A DNA stretch of 64,000 nt, from NCBI GenBank assembly GCA_965198415.1, contig CBDAPN010000032.1:1240001-1304000 (forward strand). Reading direction: 5' to 3'. The position numbers and the translations under genes are program-made. Position 1 is the stretch's first letter. Each line of letters begins with the position of its first letter. The DNA is from Endozoicomonas sp965198415. GTDB lineage: Bacteria > Pseudomonadota > Gammaproteobacteria > Pseudomonadales > Endozoicomonadaceae. This document shows positions 37,317 to 46,953 of this stretch, piece by piece. The notes beneath the pieces are model-generated. The model made no database searches. It worked only from the letters and a program-made list of their open reading frames with translations, and had not been told where the DNA came from.

Positions 37317-37415
37317 CTTTATTCTAAAAAAATCTCAATCATAAGTACTGAGCTGGAAAAATCTGCTAATAAATCTCGTTTTTTCACATGAGCTCTTAAT
37401 TCGGGCTTTGCATGA

Positions 37416-37488
37416 GTTGCCCAAAAGTATTCTGCTCTGCTGCTACTTCAGCAGAGCAGTGTGGGTACACCACCTATTCTTGGGCAAC
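37416..37488 (-). other. Nested hairpin element between two minus-strand genes
   Basis: Outer stem GTTGCCCAA (37416-37424) with TTGGGCAAC (37480-37488) encloses an inner perfect 11-bp stem CTGCTCTGCTG (37432-37442) with CAGCAGAGCAG (37449-37459). It begins 12 bp after the stop of the gene at 37501 and precedes the znuA promoter. It could be a terminator without T-run, or a REP-like mobile repeat. Confidence 0.5.
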
Positions 37489-37500
37489 CTCTAAGGTCGA

Positions 37501-38028
37501 TTAATTGCACTGGGGAGGCTTTATGTTGTTTTCTATGGCAGTTTTTATGCAGTTCAAAATAACCTCTTTGGCTGTTGCGTGATAATACTTGAACAATTCC
37601 TCGGGGGTTAATACTTTACTAGCCGGGTGTCGGACTCTATAACGGGAGCTAAAGCTCTTGGCAAAGCTAAAAAGCCGTTGATTAGCTACTTTGTTACCAT
37701 CTTTGACAGAAAAATACTCCAGCGCGCAGGCTGAATACGAGCAGTCTATATCAAATGCTGAGATGCTTTTACCTGGCTTAAGGCACACCCAGACGTCATT
37801 GTCAGCACTGACAATTCTCACTGAAATAATCTGCGACAAGTCATTGGTAATGATGGTTTTTGTGGTGCCTGCTCTAACAATGTTTGGTCGTACGCCAGGC
37901 ACGATAAAAGTGGCGTAGCTGGAAAAGCAAGGGATTATTAATAAAAGTAATGTTAAAGTCTTGGCCAATTTGCCTGTGGACAAATAAAACTGTTTATGAC
38001 GTTGGCTTAGAAAGTCGGTTTGTTTCAA
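37501..38028 (-). CDS. Exported protein of unknown function
   Basis: No family recognised. The 175 residues start with a 20-residue polar leader, then a hydrophobic segment (TLTLLLLIIPCFSSYA) that is a probable signal peptide. The mature part has about 130 residues and four cysteines, and ends ENNIKPPQCN. A TTG start at 38028 is supported by a strong AAGGAG 6 nt upstream; no ATG is available before the hydrophobic segment. It sits between the RHS-linked genes and znuA on the same strand. Confidence 0.6.
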   Translation of the reverse strand: MKQTDFLSQRHKQFYLSTGKLAKTLTLLLLIIPCFSSYATFIVPGVRPNIVRAGTTKTIITNDLSQIISVRIVSADNDVWVCLKPGKSISAFDIDCSYSACALEYFSVKDGNKVANQRLFSFAKSFSSRYRVRHPASKVLTPEELFKYYHATAKEVILNCIKTAIENNIKPPQCN

Positions 38029-38196
38029 AGAGAACTCCTTCAGACATTAGGCCCTTTAAAAGCCCATGTATTATTGGCTCACAGCATTGCAAGGTATTTA
38101 CTGTGGTAAACAGTGTGCAGTAGCCATTTTGTCGAACAGAAAAAGCTGCAAAAAAAATAATATCCAGTGTAGCAATCGCATTGGAAGCCTACTTGG

Positions 38197-38574
38197 TTAA
38201 TTGCTGCTTGGCATCAGTATGTAGATCAAAGTCAGAATAATGAAAATGGCGAACGTATATGACTTGATTTGACCATTCCAATGGTTTGCCCACATAGAAA
38301 ACCACTCAGCGCCAATCACACAAAATGCGCCAGCAAGAAACTCTAATGCAATAATCAGGTGATAAAACACTGTGTGAAGCACGGGTGAGGTTATTGCGCG
38401 TTCGTACCCTCCTTTAAAAAAGGATTTCATCTCATCCATTGCCATAACATGCTCTACAAATTGGAAGTTGGTGTTGTAGTCAATGAGGTTGTTATAACCT
38501 ACCAGCAAACAAAACAAGCCCACATACATTGCGACTATGGCTTTTGAAATATCCAGAATCAGGGTTAGCCTCAT
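38197..38574 (-). CDS. DUF2165-type small membrane protein, shortened
   Basis: Resembles the DUF2165 family of small integral membrane proteins, with the segments FVEHVMAMDEM, RAITSPVLHTVFYHLIIALEF and EWFSMWANHWNGQ. It is 125 residues, whereas I recall the family at about 160. The stretch normally between the second helix and EWF.MW seems missing, which would remove one membrane helix. GAGGT upstream supports ATG 38574. It lies between the RHS gene and the exported protein, so an immunity or accessory role is possible but unproven. Confidence 0.6.
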   Translation of the reverse strand: MRLTLILDISKAIVAMYVGLFCLLVGYNNLIDYNTNFQFVEHVMAMDEMKSFFKGGYERAITSPVLHTVFYHLIIALEFLAGAFCVIGAEWFSMWANHWNGQIKSYTFAIFIILTLIYILMPSSN

Positions 38575-38697
38575 AGCATTACCTCATTGGTCGTTTAGTA
38601 AAAGCAAAAAAGCATCCTGTGGCTACCAACTATCAGTGCGCTGAAGTCCGATTCGGTATCATGTAGCTGTGCCTCACACAACCCCCCATACAAATAA

Positions 38698-38725
38698 GAC
38701 TGCCGTTATGTGAACAAAGGCAGTC
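38698..38725 (-). terminator. Hairpin downstream of RHS gene
   Basis: Stem GACTGCC (38698-38704) with GGCAGTC (38719-38725), 14-nt loop. On the minus strand it is followed by TTATTTG, giving a plausible terminator 24 bp after the RHS stop. Confidence 0.5.
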
Positions 38726-38748
38726 GTTCGGCGTTTTGCAGCAGCCTT

Positions 38749-41700
38749 TTAAAAAGGCAAAGAGTTAGCCCGGGCTCTTGTAAGTTCATTAGGCAGTAAA
38801 CCGTTAGCTCTTATTACCTGATGAATTCTATAAGGTGGCTTTACATAATTGGTTATACCTTTGACCTCCTCTGATGCACCTTCCATTAGTTTAGAAGCGG
38901 GTTTCGATAGGCTAGTTGATATATGAGAACCTCTGAAGATACCCTTTTCCAGGTTGCTAATCGGTATTTTTCTGACAATAAAATTCCTTTTGAACAGTTC
39001 GGCTATTGACCAGTGCTCGTTCTCTACTACTAACTGTTCAACTGGTGTTTGTAAGTTACTCCCCCTGACTGCTTCAATCGCTGTTCGATGAAAATCATCG
39101 TCATCTATCAATACAAAACTTCCAGCTGAAGTATCACTAATAGTGTCTTTAGGCCCGCCTCCATCCACCGACTCGACAAAATAGTTATCAACCTGATCGG
39201 CATTAGCCATTGGAGTTACCAAACTATCTCCTTCTTCTGAAATGCTTGCAATACTTTCAGCGGCTTCAGAGGCTTCAGGCGTAACAGGGGATATAAATTT
39301 GGAAATTATTCTTGGGCCCAAGGGGGCAACACCCATAATTATCCCCAAGCTGCCAAGAACAAGGGAGACATATCTCAGATCTTGGCCGACCATTTGGTGG
39401 CCCTTACTGATGGCAATCTGACAACCTAGCAAAGCTAATCCCGATGCGGCAGTACTAGACCAGCCAGCAACCGACACAACTGTTGGGACTAATGAAAGCC
39501 CACCTGTAACGAAAACTCCATAAGCACCAATAATTCCCCCAATAATTTCTATAACAGAAAAAGTATAATAAATGGCCTGATCTACAGTGCTTTCACCTAA
39601 AGGGTCGATGTTGCTAATAGGGTTCGCAAGCGCATACGCATATCGGTTATCAACCTTTTGGGTATCGCGGGTAATAAAGCGCCTGAGTTCTGGGTGGTAA
39701 AATCGGTTTCGTAGATACGTGAGCCCCGTCGTTTTATCCGTAAACTCCTGGTTCCACAAAAAATCAGTACTGGGCTTGTTGGCTGTATCACCTACGGTTT
39801 TTGACTGGCCATAACCTTCGTAAAAATACGCTACTGTTGATTTTTCACCTTTGTCATTCACGCTCAGTTTTGCCCCGGTGCTTTGATTCGTGACAAATAA
39901 ATGCTCTCCACCTGCGCCCGTTAAGGTTCCCAACAATTTATTACCATATTGAATGAAGTCGCTCCATTTTTCGTCTTCGAGTACGGTTTGAACCCGTAGG
40001 TTTTTATCATAATAGAATTTCTTTAATGCTTGCTTATTTTTTATATCGCTTAGTAAACCGTCTGGCAGATAATGAAACTCTACCAGTAAGTTGTCATTAT
40101 AATCCCGAACCGATAATAGCAAGCCGATATCATCATACTGGTATTTGTATCCTTGATGATCAGTTATTATTCGACCATTACTGTCGTGAGTAATGGCAAG
40201 GTCGGCACCACCTTTTATCATCCTGACCAGCTGGTCGTGATCGTTATAATAGCGATGAATGGTTTGTTCTGGATTTTTAGCATGTTTTCTCTGCTCTTTT
40301 AAAATATTGTTATTGCCATCGTACTGGTAGCTAATAACAAGGCTTTTCTTGTCTGTTTTCGATGCGCTATTGACTGTTTCTTGTTGCTGAGTTTCTTTCG
40401 TAAGTCTTTTTAATCCATCGTAATCATACGTTGAAGTGTTAATAACCTGCTGATTATTCTTCAGCCAAGCCTGGCTCTTTTGCTTGATTAGCTCCCCCCT
40501 GGCTGAATAAAGATAGTGCTTTGAAAAAACAGGGATACTCTGATTTGCAGAACCCTTCATGGTGGTCCTTGCACCAGTCATACGTCCAAAAGGACCATAT
40601 GCAATAGTTTCTCTGGTTTTTCCTGTCCCTGAAATATCCCGTTCAATCGTTTTTAATCGTCCATTCACACCATTCTCGTCTTTGCCGTAGATAAAGCGCA
40701 CTTGGTGGTTACCACTTTTAATAGATGACAGCTTTCCTTTATCTTGGTCATCAAAGTGGTAGGTTAATATACGCCCCCCCGCATTTTTCTGACGTACAAG
40801 CCTATCCTGTTGATCATATTCATAATGTTGCTGCTGCTTATCGGGGTATATAACTGCGACTAAATTGCCTTTCAGGTCGTATTGGTAAGATTTTTTTTGA
40901 CCCTCTGAGTCCGAAACTTCAATCACACGGCTATCTGCATCATATTTGCGGTGACTCGAATATTGCTTTCCTGCACGATTCCAGCTGCTTGATTTAACCA
41001 GTCCTCTGGGATTGTATTGATATTTAATGATATGGCCATCGGCCAGCTCCTGCTCTATTTCCCTGCCACTTTTGTCGTAACGATGAATAGCTACTAAATT
41101 ATGGGACTTTGGGGTGACGACACGCACCAGTTTATTTTCAGTATTGTAAATATACTCATAACCAAAGTGGTTATTGACTCTGCCGTTATCGTTTTGATGC
41201 TTAGTAAAGGTGTAGATATTATCGAACAAGTCATACTTATTCTCTTTTGTTAGCAATATCCCATCAAACCCACGGGTTTCTTTTTTGATTATGTTCTGGC
41301 TGGTATCATACTCATAATAATTTTTTATTATCTTATGCCGCGTCGAGGAGTGCATATCAAGTAGTGCACTTTCGTTATGGAACACCTGACCATAGCCGTT
41401 AATGCTAGTCTGCTCCTCAATAACCTTACAATCAGAAGATACTGAGTCACCAATGGGGTAAGTTGTCGTCTGATTTTTTAGAGACCAAGGGATCTTTTTT
41501 ATATTTTTGAACTTTTTCCCATTAATGAAAACCTGTTGCGACATATCTTCATCATTATAAACATAACGAGTTTCATTCATCCAAGCATCATTGCTCGTAG
41601 TCAAACGTATTTGATCATCGTATTGATAAGTACTAAAAAAACCAAATCTATTTTTATGGTAAGCCAACTTGCCAAAAGCGTTATACTCTTTTTCTTCAAC

Positions 41701-43740
41701 TACCACATATTCTTCATCTTGTGCTTTATGAGGTTGTTGATTTTCAGAAGTTGTGTGAGGTCTAATACGCTGAGACTCTTCATATTTTATGATGCGATCA
41801 GATGCGTCTCTTTGTTCCCGCTTTCTAGAGCCTAAAGGTGACTCAATTACCGTTGCATTTAACCCATCCTGACCAAACGTGTAATGTTCAATTTTATAAT
41901 CATTACCTTCCGGGTCGGTGAAGTGAGTCATTTGACCGATTGCATTATAGCGAAAACTTTTCTTTTCACCCAAAGGGTATATTTTTTTGATCAGCTGCTC
42001 ATTACGGGTATCTTTTAAATCCTGTATTACATTACCCTCGCTGTTTTGATGGAACGTAGTCAGCATTCTTGATGCTTCGTCAAAGTGGTAACTCGTTTTT
42101 TTAAAGGTTTTTTGTATGCCGGGCATGCCTTTGGCTAACCATGAAAGTTGAGCAAATGTTTTTCGACCTAACTTGTCATAACAATACTCCACTTTCTTCC
42201 AGGGTTGCCACAAGCTGATCTTTTCATTTTTCATTCCATAGATGAGCTTTTTTCGGTGATTTTTTTTTGAGTTAGATAAAATATATTTAATTTTTAACCC
42301 CCTTCCCGTAATCATATCCTTATCGGTGGTTTCCGCTAGCAAACTGAAACTCTCTGTGAAATATTTATGGGTAAATGATCGTGTTGGACGCCATTTTTTT
42401 TCTATAAGATTGTAAATCGCATGGTGTTGTTCCGTTTTGTTACCGAATAAATCATAGGTTAGGTCAACACGATTGCTTGGAAGGTATTTACCTTGATGAC
42501 TATTCCACGCTGAATGCACGACTCTTTTCGGTTTGTCATAATTTGTTGAGCGACTGTATTTGAAAGGGCTTATCGAGTAGGTGTAGTTTGTCTTCAAGAA
42601 ATTTTTACTGTTTTTTAATGTGCGTATTTCTACAGGTAAATGCAGGTAATTGTATTCGAATATTTTTTTATGAATTTTTGGAGTGACTGAGTCACCACCT
42701 ATCTGCTCAACTTGAACGGAGTAACGATAGTCCTGATCATTACTGTCCATCAGGCTATCTCCTGAGCTTGTAAAAGAATACAGAGGGTAACCTGTAAAAT
42801 TATTTCCCTTAGAATGTTGGTAGTGCGTATTATTGTGAATTTTTTTTGTTGCTAAATCTGATTGCTTGAAATGGTTGACTACGGGTACATAACCTTTAGT
42901 TGCTCCGTTCTTATAAGGAATCGTATCGTAGTTTAGCTCAGTAACCAGACCTTCTGGAGAGATAGCTGTTCTCAGTAAACTAAAACCTTTAAATTCAGTA
43001 TACTCAAATTCATATCGTTGCTTGAGTTGGTTTTCTATGACTTTAACGCCTTTGTCCGAAAAAAAAATACGTTGCACCTGTCCATCCGGGTGGTTGATAA
43101 CTAACGAGCTGGGCTCATAATTAAATGTATAGCGATTGCCATAGTTATCGGTAATTGCATGTAATTTGGTATCCTCAACTTTGTGAATTGGATGTTCATA
43201 TTCCAAAGTTATACGATTACCAAATCTGTCTTTTGCGAGCAGCAACAGGCCTTGATAAGAAAAATATTTTACACTGCCATCTTTATGCCTCAATTTGTAA
43301 CGATAATAAAGTGAGTTGTCGCCAGGAATTGGTACCTCTTGCACCTTGTCATAAAACTGATTTCCATGCTCGTTGTAGTATCTTAGCCCTGAAGCATAAA
43401 AAAATTCGTCGTGCCAAAGCAGATCAATCAGCCACTGTTGCCCGGAAATTACTGCCATTTGCTCGTCAATATGGTCGATATCAAATCGCCAGCCTTTTGG
43501 TAAATTGAAGTTGCCTGTCGCATTGAAACTGTAAGCCAGGTTGACTGTAAATGGCCCATGAACCCCGGCTGTCTTAATCAGAGGATAAGAGAAATGAAAA
43601 GTACCTGTTGCAATATTTACCGATATTTTTGTGTTGTTAGAATGATTATAAGCTTGACTACCGCTATATTTTGATAAACTCAAATCAGAGTAGAGGCAGG
43701 TAAACACTAGCATGAAAAATACAGGAAAAGAGCGAATCAT
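38749..43740 (-). CDS. Large exported RHS/YD-repeat protein
   Basis: A 1663-residue protein with a signal peptide (MIRSFPVFFMLVFTCLYSDLSLS); ATG 43740 is chosen because it begins this peptide, although the frame is open to 43872. An N-terminal domain (SYPLIKTAGVHGPFTVNLAYSF, LPKGWRFDIDHID) precedes dozens of YD repeats (for example YQYDLKGNLVAVIYPDKQQ and YDQQDRLVRQKNAGG). The core ends with the standard TYLRNRFYHPELRRFITRD...YAYALANPISNIDPLG. After this, a unique tail of about 290 residues has hydrophobic helices, then a polar region ending RIHQVIRANGLLPNELTRAR. This is the layout of polymorphic toxins with a variable C-terminal cargo; the cargo's activity is not recognisable. A truncated paralogue lies at 61345. 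Confidence 0.88.
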   Translation of the reverse strand: MIRSFPVFFMLVFTCLYSDLSLSKYSGSQAYNHSNNTKISVNIATGTFHFSYPLIKTAGVHGPFTVNLAYSFNATGNFNLPKGWRFDIDHIDEQMAVISGQQWLIDLLWHDEFFYASGLRYYNEHGNQFYDKVQEVPIPGDNSLYYRYKLRHKDGSVKYFSYQGLLLLAKDRFGNRITLEYEHPIHKVEDTKLHAITDNYGNRYTFNYEPSSLVINHPDGQVQRIFFSDKGVKVIENQLKQRYEFEYTEFKGFSLLRTAISPEGLVTELNYDTIPYKNGATKGYVPVVNHFKQSDLATKKIHNNTHYQHSKGNNFTGYPLYSFTSSGDSLMDSNDQDYRYSVQVEQIGGDSVTPKIHKKIFEYNYLHLPVEIRTLKNSKNFLKTNYTYSISPFKYSRSTNYDKPKRVVHSAWNSHQGKYLPSNRVDLTYDLFGNKTEQHHAIYNLIEKKWRPTRSFTHKYFTESFSLLAETTDKDMITGRGLKIKYILSNSKKNHRKKLIYGMKNEKISLWQPWKKVEYCYDKLGRKTFAQLSWLAKGMPGIQKTFKKTSYHFDEASRMLTTFHQNSEGNVIQDLKDTRNEQLIKKIYPLGEKKSFRYNAIGQMTHFTDPEGNDYKIEHYTFGQDGLNATVIESPLGSRKREQRDASDRIIKYEESQRIRPHTTSENQQPHKAQDEEYVVVEEKEYNAFGKLAYHKNRFGFFSTYQYDDQIRLTTSNDAWMNETRYVYNDEDMSQQVFINGKKFKNIKKIPWSLKNQTTTYPIGDSVSSDCKVIEEQTSINGYGQVFHNESALLDMHSSTRHKIIKNYYEYDTSQNIIKKETRGFDGILLTKENKYDLFDNIYTFTKHQNDNGRVNNHFGYEYIYNTENKLVRVVTPKSHNLVAIHRYDKSGREIEQELADGHIIKYQYNPRGLVKSSSWNRAGKQYSSHRKYDADSRVIEVSDSEGQKKSYQYDLKGNLVAVIYPDKQQQHYEYDQQDRLVRQKNAGGRILTYHFDDQDKGKLSSIKSGNHQVRFIYGKDENGVNGRLKTIERDISGTGKTRETIAYGPFGRMTGARTTMKGSANQSIPVFSKHYLYSARGELIKQKSQAWLKNNQQVINTSTYDYDGLKRLTKETQQQETVNSASKTDKKSLVISYQYDGNNNILKEQRKHAKNPEQTIHRYYNDHDQLVRMIKGGADLAITHDSNGRIITDHQGYKYQYDDIGLLLSVRDYNDNLLVEFHYLPDGLLSDIKNKQALKKFYYDKNLRVQTVLEDEKWSDFIQYGNKLLGTLTGAGGEHLFVTNQSTGAKLSVNDKGEKSTVAYFYEGYGQSKTVGDTANKPSTDFLWNQEFTDKTTGLTYLRNRFYHPELRRFITRDTQKVDNRYAYALANPISNIDPLGESTVDQAIYYTFSVIEIIGGIIGAYGVFVTGGLSLVPTVVSVAGWSSTAASGLALLGCQIAISKGHQMVGQDLRYVSLVLGSLGIIMGVAPLGPRIISKFISPVTPEASEAAESIASISEEGDSLVTPMANADQVDNYFVESVDGGGPKDTISDTSAGSFVLIDDDDFHRTAIEAVRGSNLQTPVEQLVVENEHWSIAELFKRNFIVRKIPISNLEKGIFRGSHISTSLSKPASKLMEGASEEVKGITNYVKPPYRIHQVIRANGLLPNELTRARANSLPF

Positions 43741-44214
43741 AAATTTTCTCACATCAATGATCAGGGCCTGTTGACTTTTTAACAAAAATACACTCATGCC
43801 GGACAGCCCTGAGGCCCAGCGGACAGTGAAAGTTTGACGATGCCCACTTAAACACGAAACCATTAAACCCACTCATGAGTTGGGAAGTAGCCGCTTAGAA
43901 ACAGGCGGTAAAAGTGTTCACTTTGAAAGCACGTCCTCAAACACCATAGGGCTAAGTCCGAATGAGTTGTGAATTTTTCACCCAGTTCTGAGCTGCTGCG
44001 TTAGAAGCCTGCCTGCCGGAAGTATGTCATTCAGTGGCTGAGACCACTAACTTGCTCTGTCCTCTTATCTTGCTCTTAAAAACGACTATTGTAGCCTACT
44101 TGGCAAACACTGCAGAAAACCCTCATTGATGTTTTTTTTTAATATCGCCAATATACGACAACTGATTGAAATTAATAGATACGGCAGCCAATATAATTAG
44201 CTCTGGAGTAGTTA
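43741..44214. other. Gap between divergent RHS and pepD genes
   Basis: 474 bp. It must hold both promoters. It contains no supported gene; the reading frame of RHS extends into it to 43872 without a better start. A small symmetric motif CCCAactcatgagtTGGG occurs at about 43867-43885. No insertion sequence could be recognised. Confidence 0.4.
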
Positions 44215-45687
44215 ATGAGTACAATCGATGAACTGCGACCTCAAGCCTTATGGCGGAACTTCCGTGCAATATGTGGCATTCCTCACCCATCCTTCCATGA
44301 AGAACAGATTCGTGAGTACCTGATTGGCTTCGCGAAGGAGCACAACCTAGAGTGGCAGCAGGATGAAGCCGGTAACATAGTCATCCGTAAAAAGGCGACG
44401 GCGGGTTTGGAAAAATGTGTGGGCGTCATTTTACAGGGCCACACTGACATGGTGCCCCAGAAAAATAACGATACGGTGCATGACTTCGCTACCGACCCGA
44501 TTAAACCCTGTATTGATGGCGAATGGATAAGAGCGCAAGGCACAACGCTAGGTGCTGACAACGGTATTGGAATGGCGGCAGCCCTTGCGGTTCTCGCTGC
44601 CCGGGATTTAAAGCACGGCCCCATTGAGGCACTGTTTACTGCCACAGAAGAGACCGGAATGATTGGAGCGCAAGCACTTCAACCCGGCCTTTTACAGGGC
44701 AAAATTCTACTTAATCTTGACACGGAAGAAGAAGGCGAGCTGTACATTGGTTGCGCCGGTGGCACCCGCATTACGGTTAATGGTAACTACACGCCAGAGC
44801 GCCTTACAACAGAAAACAAAGCCGCCGATCTCATCTTCAAGAAAATCGCCATTACCGGGCTTAAAGGCGGCCACTCTGGCGTCGACATTCACCTTGGCCG
44901 TGGTAATGCTATTAAGCTGTTAACCCGCATACTTTACCGGCTCAAGGGTGCCCGGATTGCCAGCTTTACTGGCGGCTCTCTGGCCAATGCTATCCCCCGT
45001 GAAGCAGAGGCTGTGATTGCTCTGCCAGCATCTAGTCTGGCCGATTTTACTCACATCATTGACCAGTGTCGTCAACAGTTGAGTGCTGAGCTGGCCGTTA
45101 CCGACCCCAACCTGCAGCTGACACTAAGAGATGCCCAGCCCACTGATGAACTGATGCCCCTCATGGATCAGCAACAGTGGGTAGCTGCTATCAACGCTTG
45201 CCCCAACGGCGCCCAGAGAATGAGTGACGCCATTGCCGGGGTGGTTGAAACTTCGTTAAACCTTGGCGTGCTCACCATCGGTTCGGGTAAGGTTGCCGCG
45301 CAGTTGTTGCCACGGAGCCTGGTTGGCAGCTGTAACGATGCTTTGTGTGACGCTGTAGCGGGTTTGTTTGGCATGGTGCAGGCCGAGGTGAATCTTTTGG
45401 ACAGTTATCCAGGCTGGACTCCCAACCCGGATTCTCAAATACTCTCGGTCATGCAACGGGTTTATACCAATCTGTTCGGGCAGCAACCCGGCGTCAAAGT
45501 GATTCATGCCGGACTGGAGTGCGGACTGCTAGGTAGCAAGTACCCACAGTGGGACATGATCTCCTTTGGCCCTACCATCCGTTTCGCCCACTCTCCGGAT
45601 GAAAAAGTACATATCCAAAGCGTGGCCAGATTCTGGGATCTGCTGGTGGCGACGCTCAAGGCGGTTCAATCGATTCCCCAAGAGTAA
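44215..45687 (+). CDS. pepD: Aminoacyl-histidine dipeptidase PepD
   Basis: Cytosolic zinc dipeptidase of the M20C family, cleaving a broad range of dipeptides. At 490 residues the length matches E. coli PepD. Metal-site motifs are present: LQGHTDMVPQ, LGADNGIGMA, FTATEETGMIGA, NLDTEEEGELYIGCAGG, VIHAGLECGLLG and the C-terminal FGPTIRFAHSPDEKV. It is a single-gene unit. Confidence 0.96.
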   Translation: MSTIDELRPQALWRNFRAICGIPHPSFHEEQIREYLIGFAKEHNLEWQQDEAGNIVIRKKATAGLEKCVGVILQGHTDMVPQKNNDTVHDFATDPIKPCIDGEWIRAQGTTLGADNGIGMAAALAVLAARDLKHGPIEALFTATEETGMIGAQALQPGLLQGKILLNLDTEEEGELYIGCAGGTRITVNGNYTPERLTTENKAADLIFKKIAITGLKGGHSGVDIHLGRGNAIKLLTRILYRLKGARIASFTGGSLANAIPREAEAVIALPASSLADFTHIIDQCRQQLSAELAVTDPNLQLTLRDAQPTDELMPLMDQQQWVAAINACPNGAQRMSDAIAGVVETSLNLGVLTIGSGKVAAQLLPRSLVGSCNDALCDAVAGLFGMVQAEVNLLDSYPGWTPNPDSQILSVMQRVYTNLFGQQPGVKVIHAGLECGLLGSKYPQWDMISFGPTIRFAHSPDEKVHIQSVARFWDLLVATLKAVQSIPQE

Positions 45688-45882
45688 CCGTCTGCTCAGG
45701 CGTTCCCATTGTTGAGGTCTGGGTTTATTTTCAGGAAGTGGTAGTCAGAAATGAAAAGGACAAAGCAGCAAATAACCCCTCGCCGGGCACAGGTTTTAGA
45801 GTGTTGGCGGACGTTGTTTTTTTACATATTCAAAACGCCGCTTATAATTCCTTCCCATTCAATTTAAGGAACGCCTGACGGG

Positions 45883-46953
45883 ATGAAGTATCTGATCGTC
45901 GGTCCCTCGTGGGTGGGGGACATGGTAATGGCACAATCGCTGTTCATTGCCCTGAAACAACAACATCCTGATGCCATCATCGATGTATTGGCACCGTCAT
46001 GGAGCTTGCCCATTATTGAGCGCATGCCGCAAGTGCGCCGCGGAGTTGTCATGCCCGTCGGGCACGGCAAACTGGGATTAAAAATGCGTTATCAGCTTGG
46101 CAAAAGCCTACGGCATGAGTGTTACACCCATGCCATTACGCTGCCTAACTCTTTTAAGTCTGCCCTGATTCCGGTGTGGGCCAAAATTAAACACCGCATT
46201 GGCTGGCGCGGAGAGATGCGTTATGGCCTGCTCAATGACCTTCGCAAACTGGACAAAAGCCAATACCCGCTCATGGTTGAGCGGTTTATTGCCCTCGCCT
46301 ATCCGGACCGAGCAAAGCTGCCGCCATCACTCCCTATTCCGACCTTGGAAGTGAACGATAATTTGCTCAGTAAAGCCCTGCGTCGTTACAGCCTACAAAC
46401 CGACATGCCCATTCTGGCGCTGTGTCCGGGAGCGGAATTTGGCCCATCGAAACAGTGGCCAGCAGGGTATTATGCAGAAGTTGCCCGCACGCTTTGCGAG
46501 CAGGGCTGGCAAACCTGGTTGTTTGGCTCGACCAATGATCATCAGACAGCGGCAGACATTAAAAACTGCCTCCCCGACTCACTGCAGCGCCACTGCCACA
46601 ATCTGGCAGGTGAAACGTCACTGGCCGATGCCATCGACCTGCTCTCCTGCGCCCGTGCGGTGGTCAGTAATGATTCCGGGCTGATGCACATCGGCGCAGC
46701 TTTGAATCTGCCACTGGTGGCGGTGTACGGATCAACCAGCCCTGATCATACCCCGCCAATGAATAAAAACAGTGCTACGCTCTCCATGCAACTGAAGTGC
46801 AGCCCCTGCTTTCAGCGGGAGTGCCCACTTGGGCACATGAACTGCCTGAAACAACTGTCCCCCGACAGAGTGCTCAGTGCCATCACGCACCTGACTGCCA
46901 AGCCAAACTCGGCAGAAATTGCCATGACCACAGAAGGGAGTGGAGCCCGTTGA
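45883..46953 (+). CDS. waaF: LPS heptosyltransferase II WaaF
   Basis: Adds the second heptose to the inner core of lipopolysaccharide, using ADP-heptose on the cytoplasmic face. This 356-residue glycosyltransferase family 9 protein begins LIVGPSWVGDMVMAQSLF. It contains NSFKSALIPVWAKIKHRIGWRGEMRY, LCPGAEFGPSKQWP, and the donor site VSNDSGLMHIGAAL with YGSTSPDHTPP. The stop overlaps the TTG start of waaC, giving translational coupling. Confidence 0.96.
   Translation: MKYLIVGPSWVGDMVMAQSLFIALKQQHPDAIIDVLAPSWSLPIIERMPQVRRGVVMPVGHGKLGLKMRYQLGKSLRHECYTHAITLPNSFKSALIPVWAKIKHRIGWRGEMRYGLLNDLRKLDKSQYPLMVERFIALAYPDRAKLPPSLPIPTLEVNDNLLSKALRRYSLQTDMPILALCPGAEFGPSKQWPAGYYAEVARTLCEQGWQTWLFGSTNDHQTAADIKNCLPDSLQRHCHNLAGETSLADAIDLLSCARAVVSNDSGLMHIGAALNLPLVAVYGSTSPDHTPPMNKNSATLSMQLKCSPCFQRECPLGHMNCLKQLSPDRVLSAITHLTAKPNSAEIAMTTEGSGAR

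Noticed and set aside
43741..43872. N-terminal extension of the RHS protein
   Set aside because: The open frame continues, but the signal peptide begins at 43740 and the extension has no family support.
46797..46949. Upstream extension of waaC
   Set aside because: It lies in waaF coding sequence; the conserved start and coupled TTGA junction place the start at 46950.
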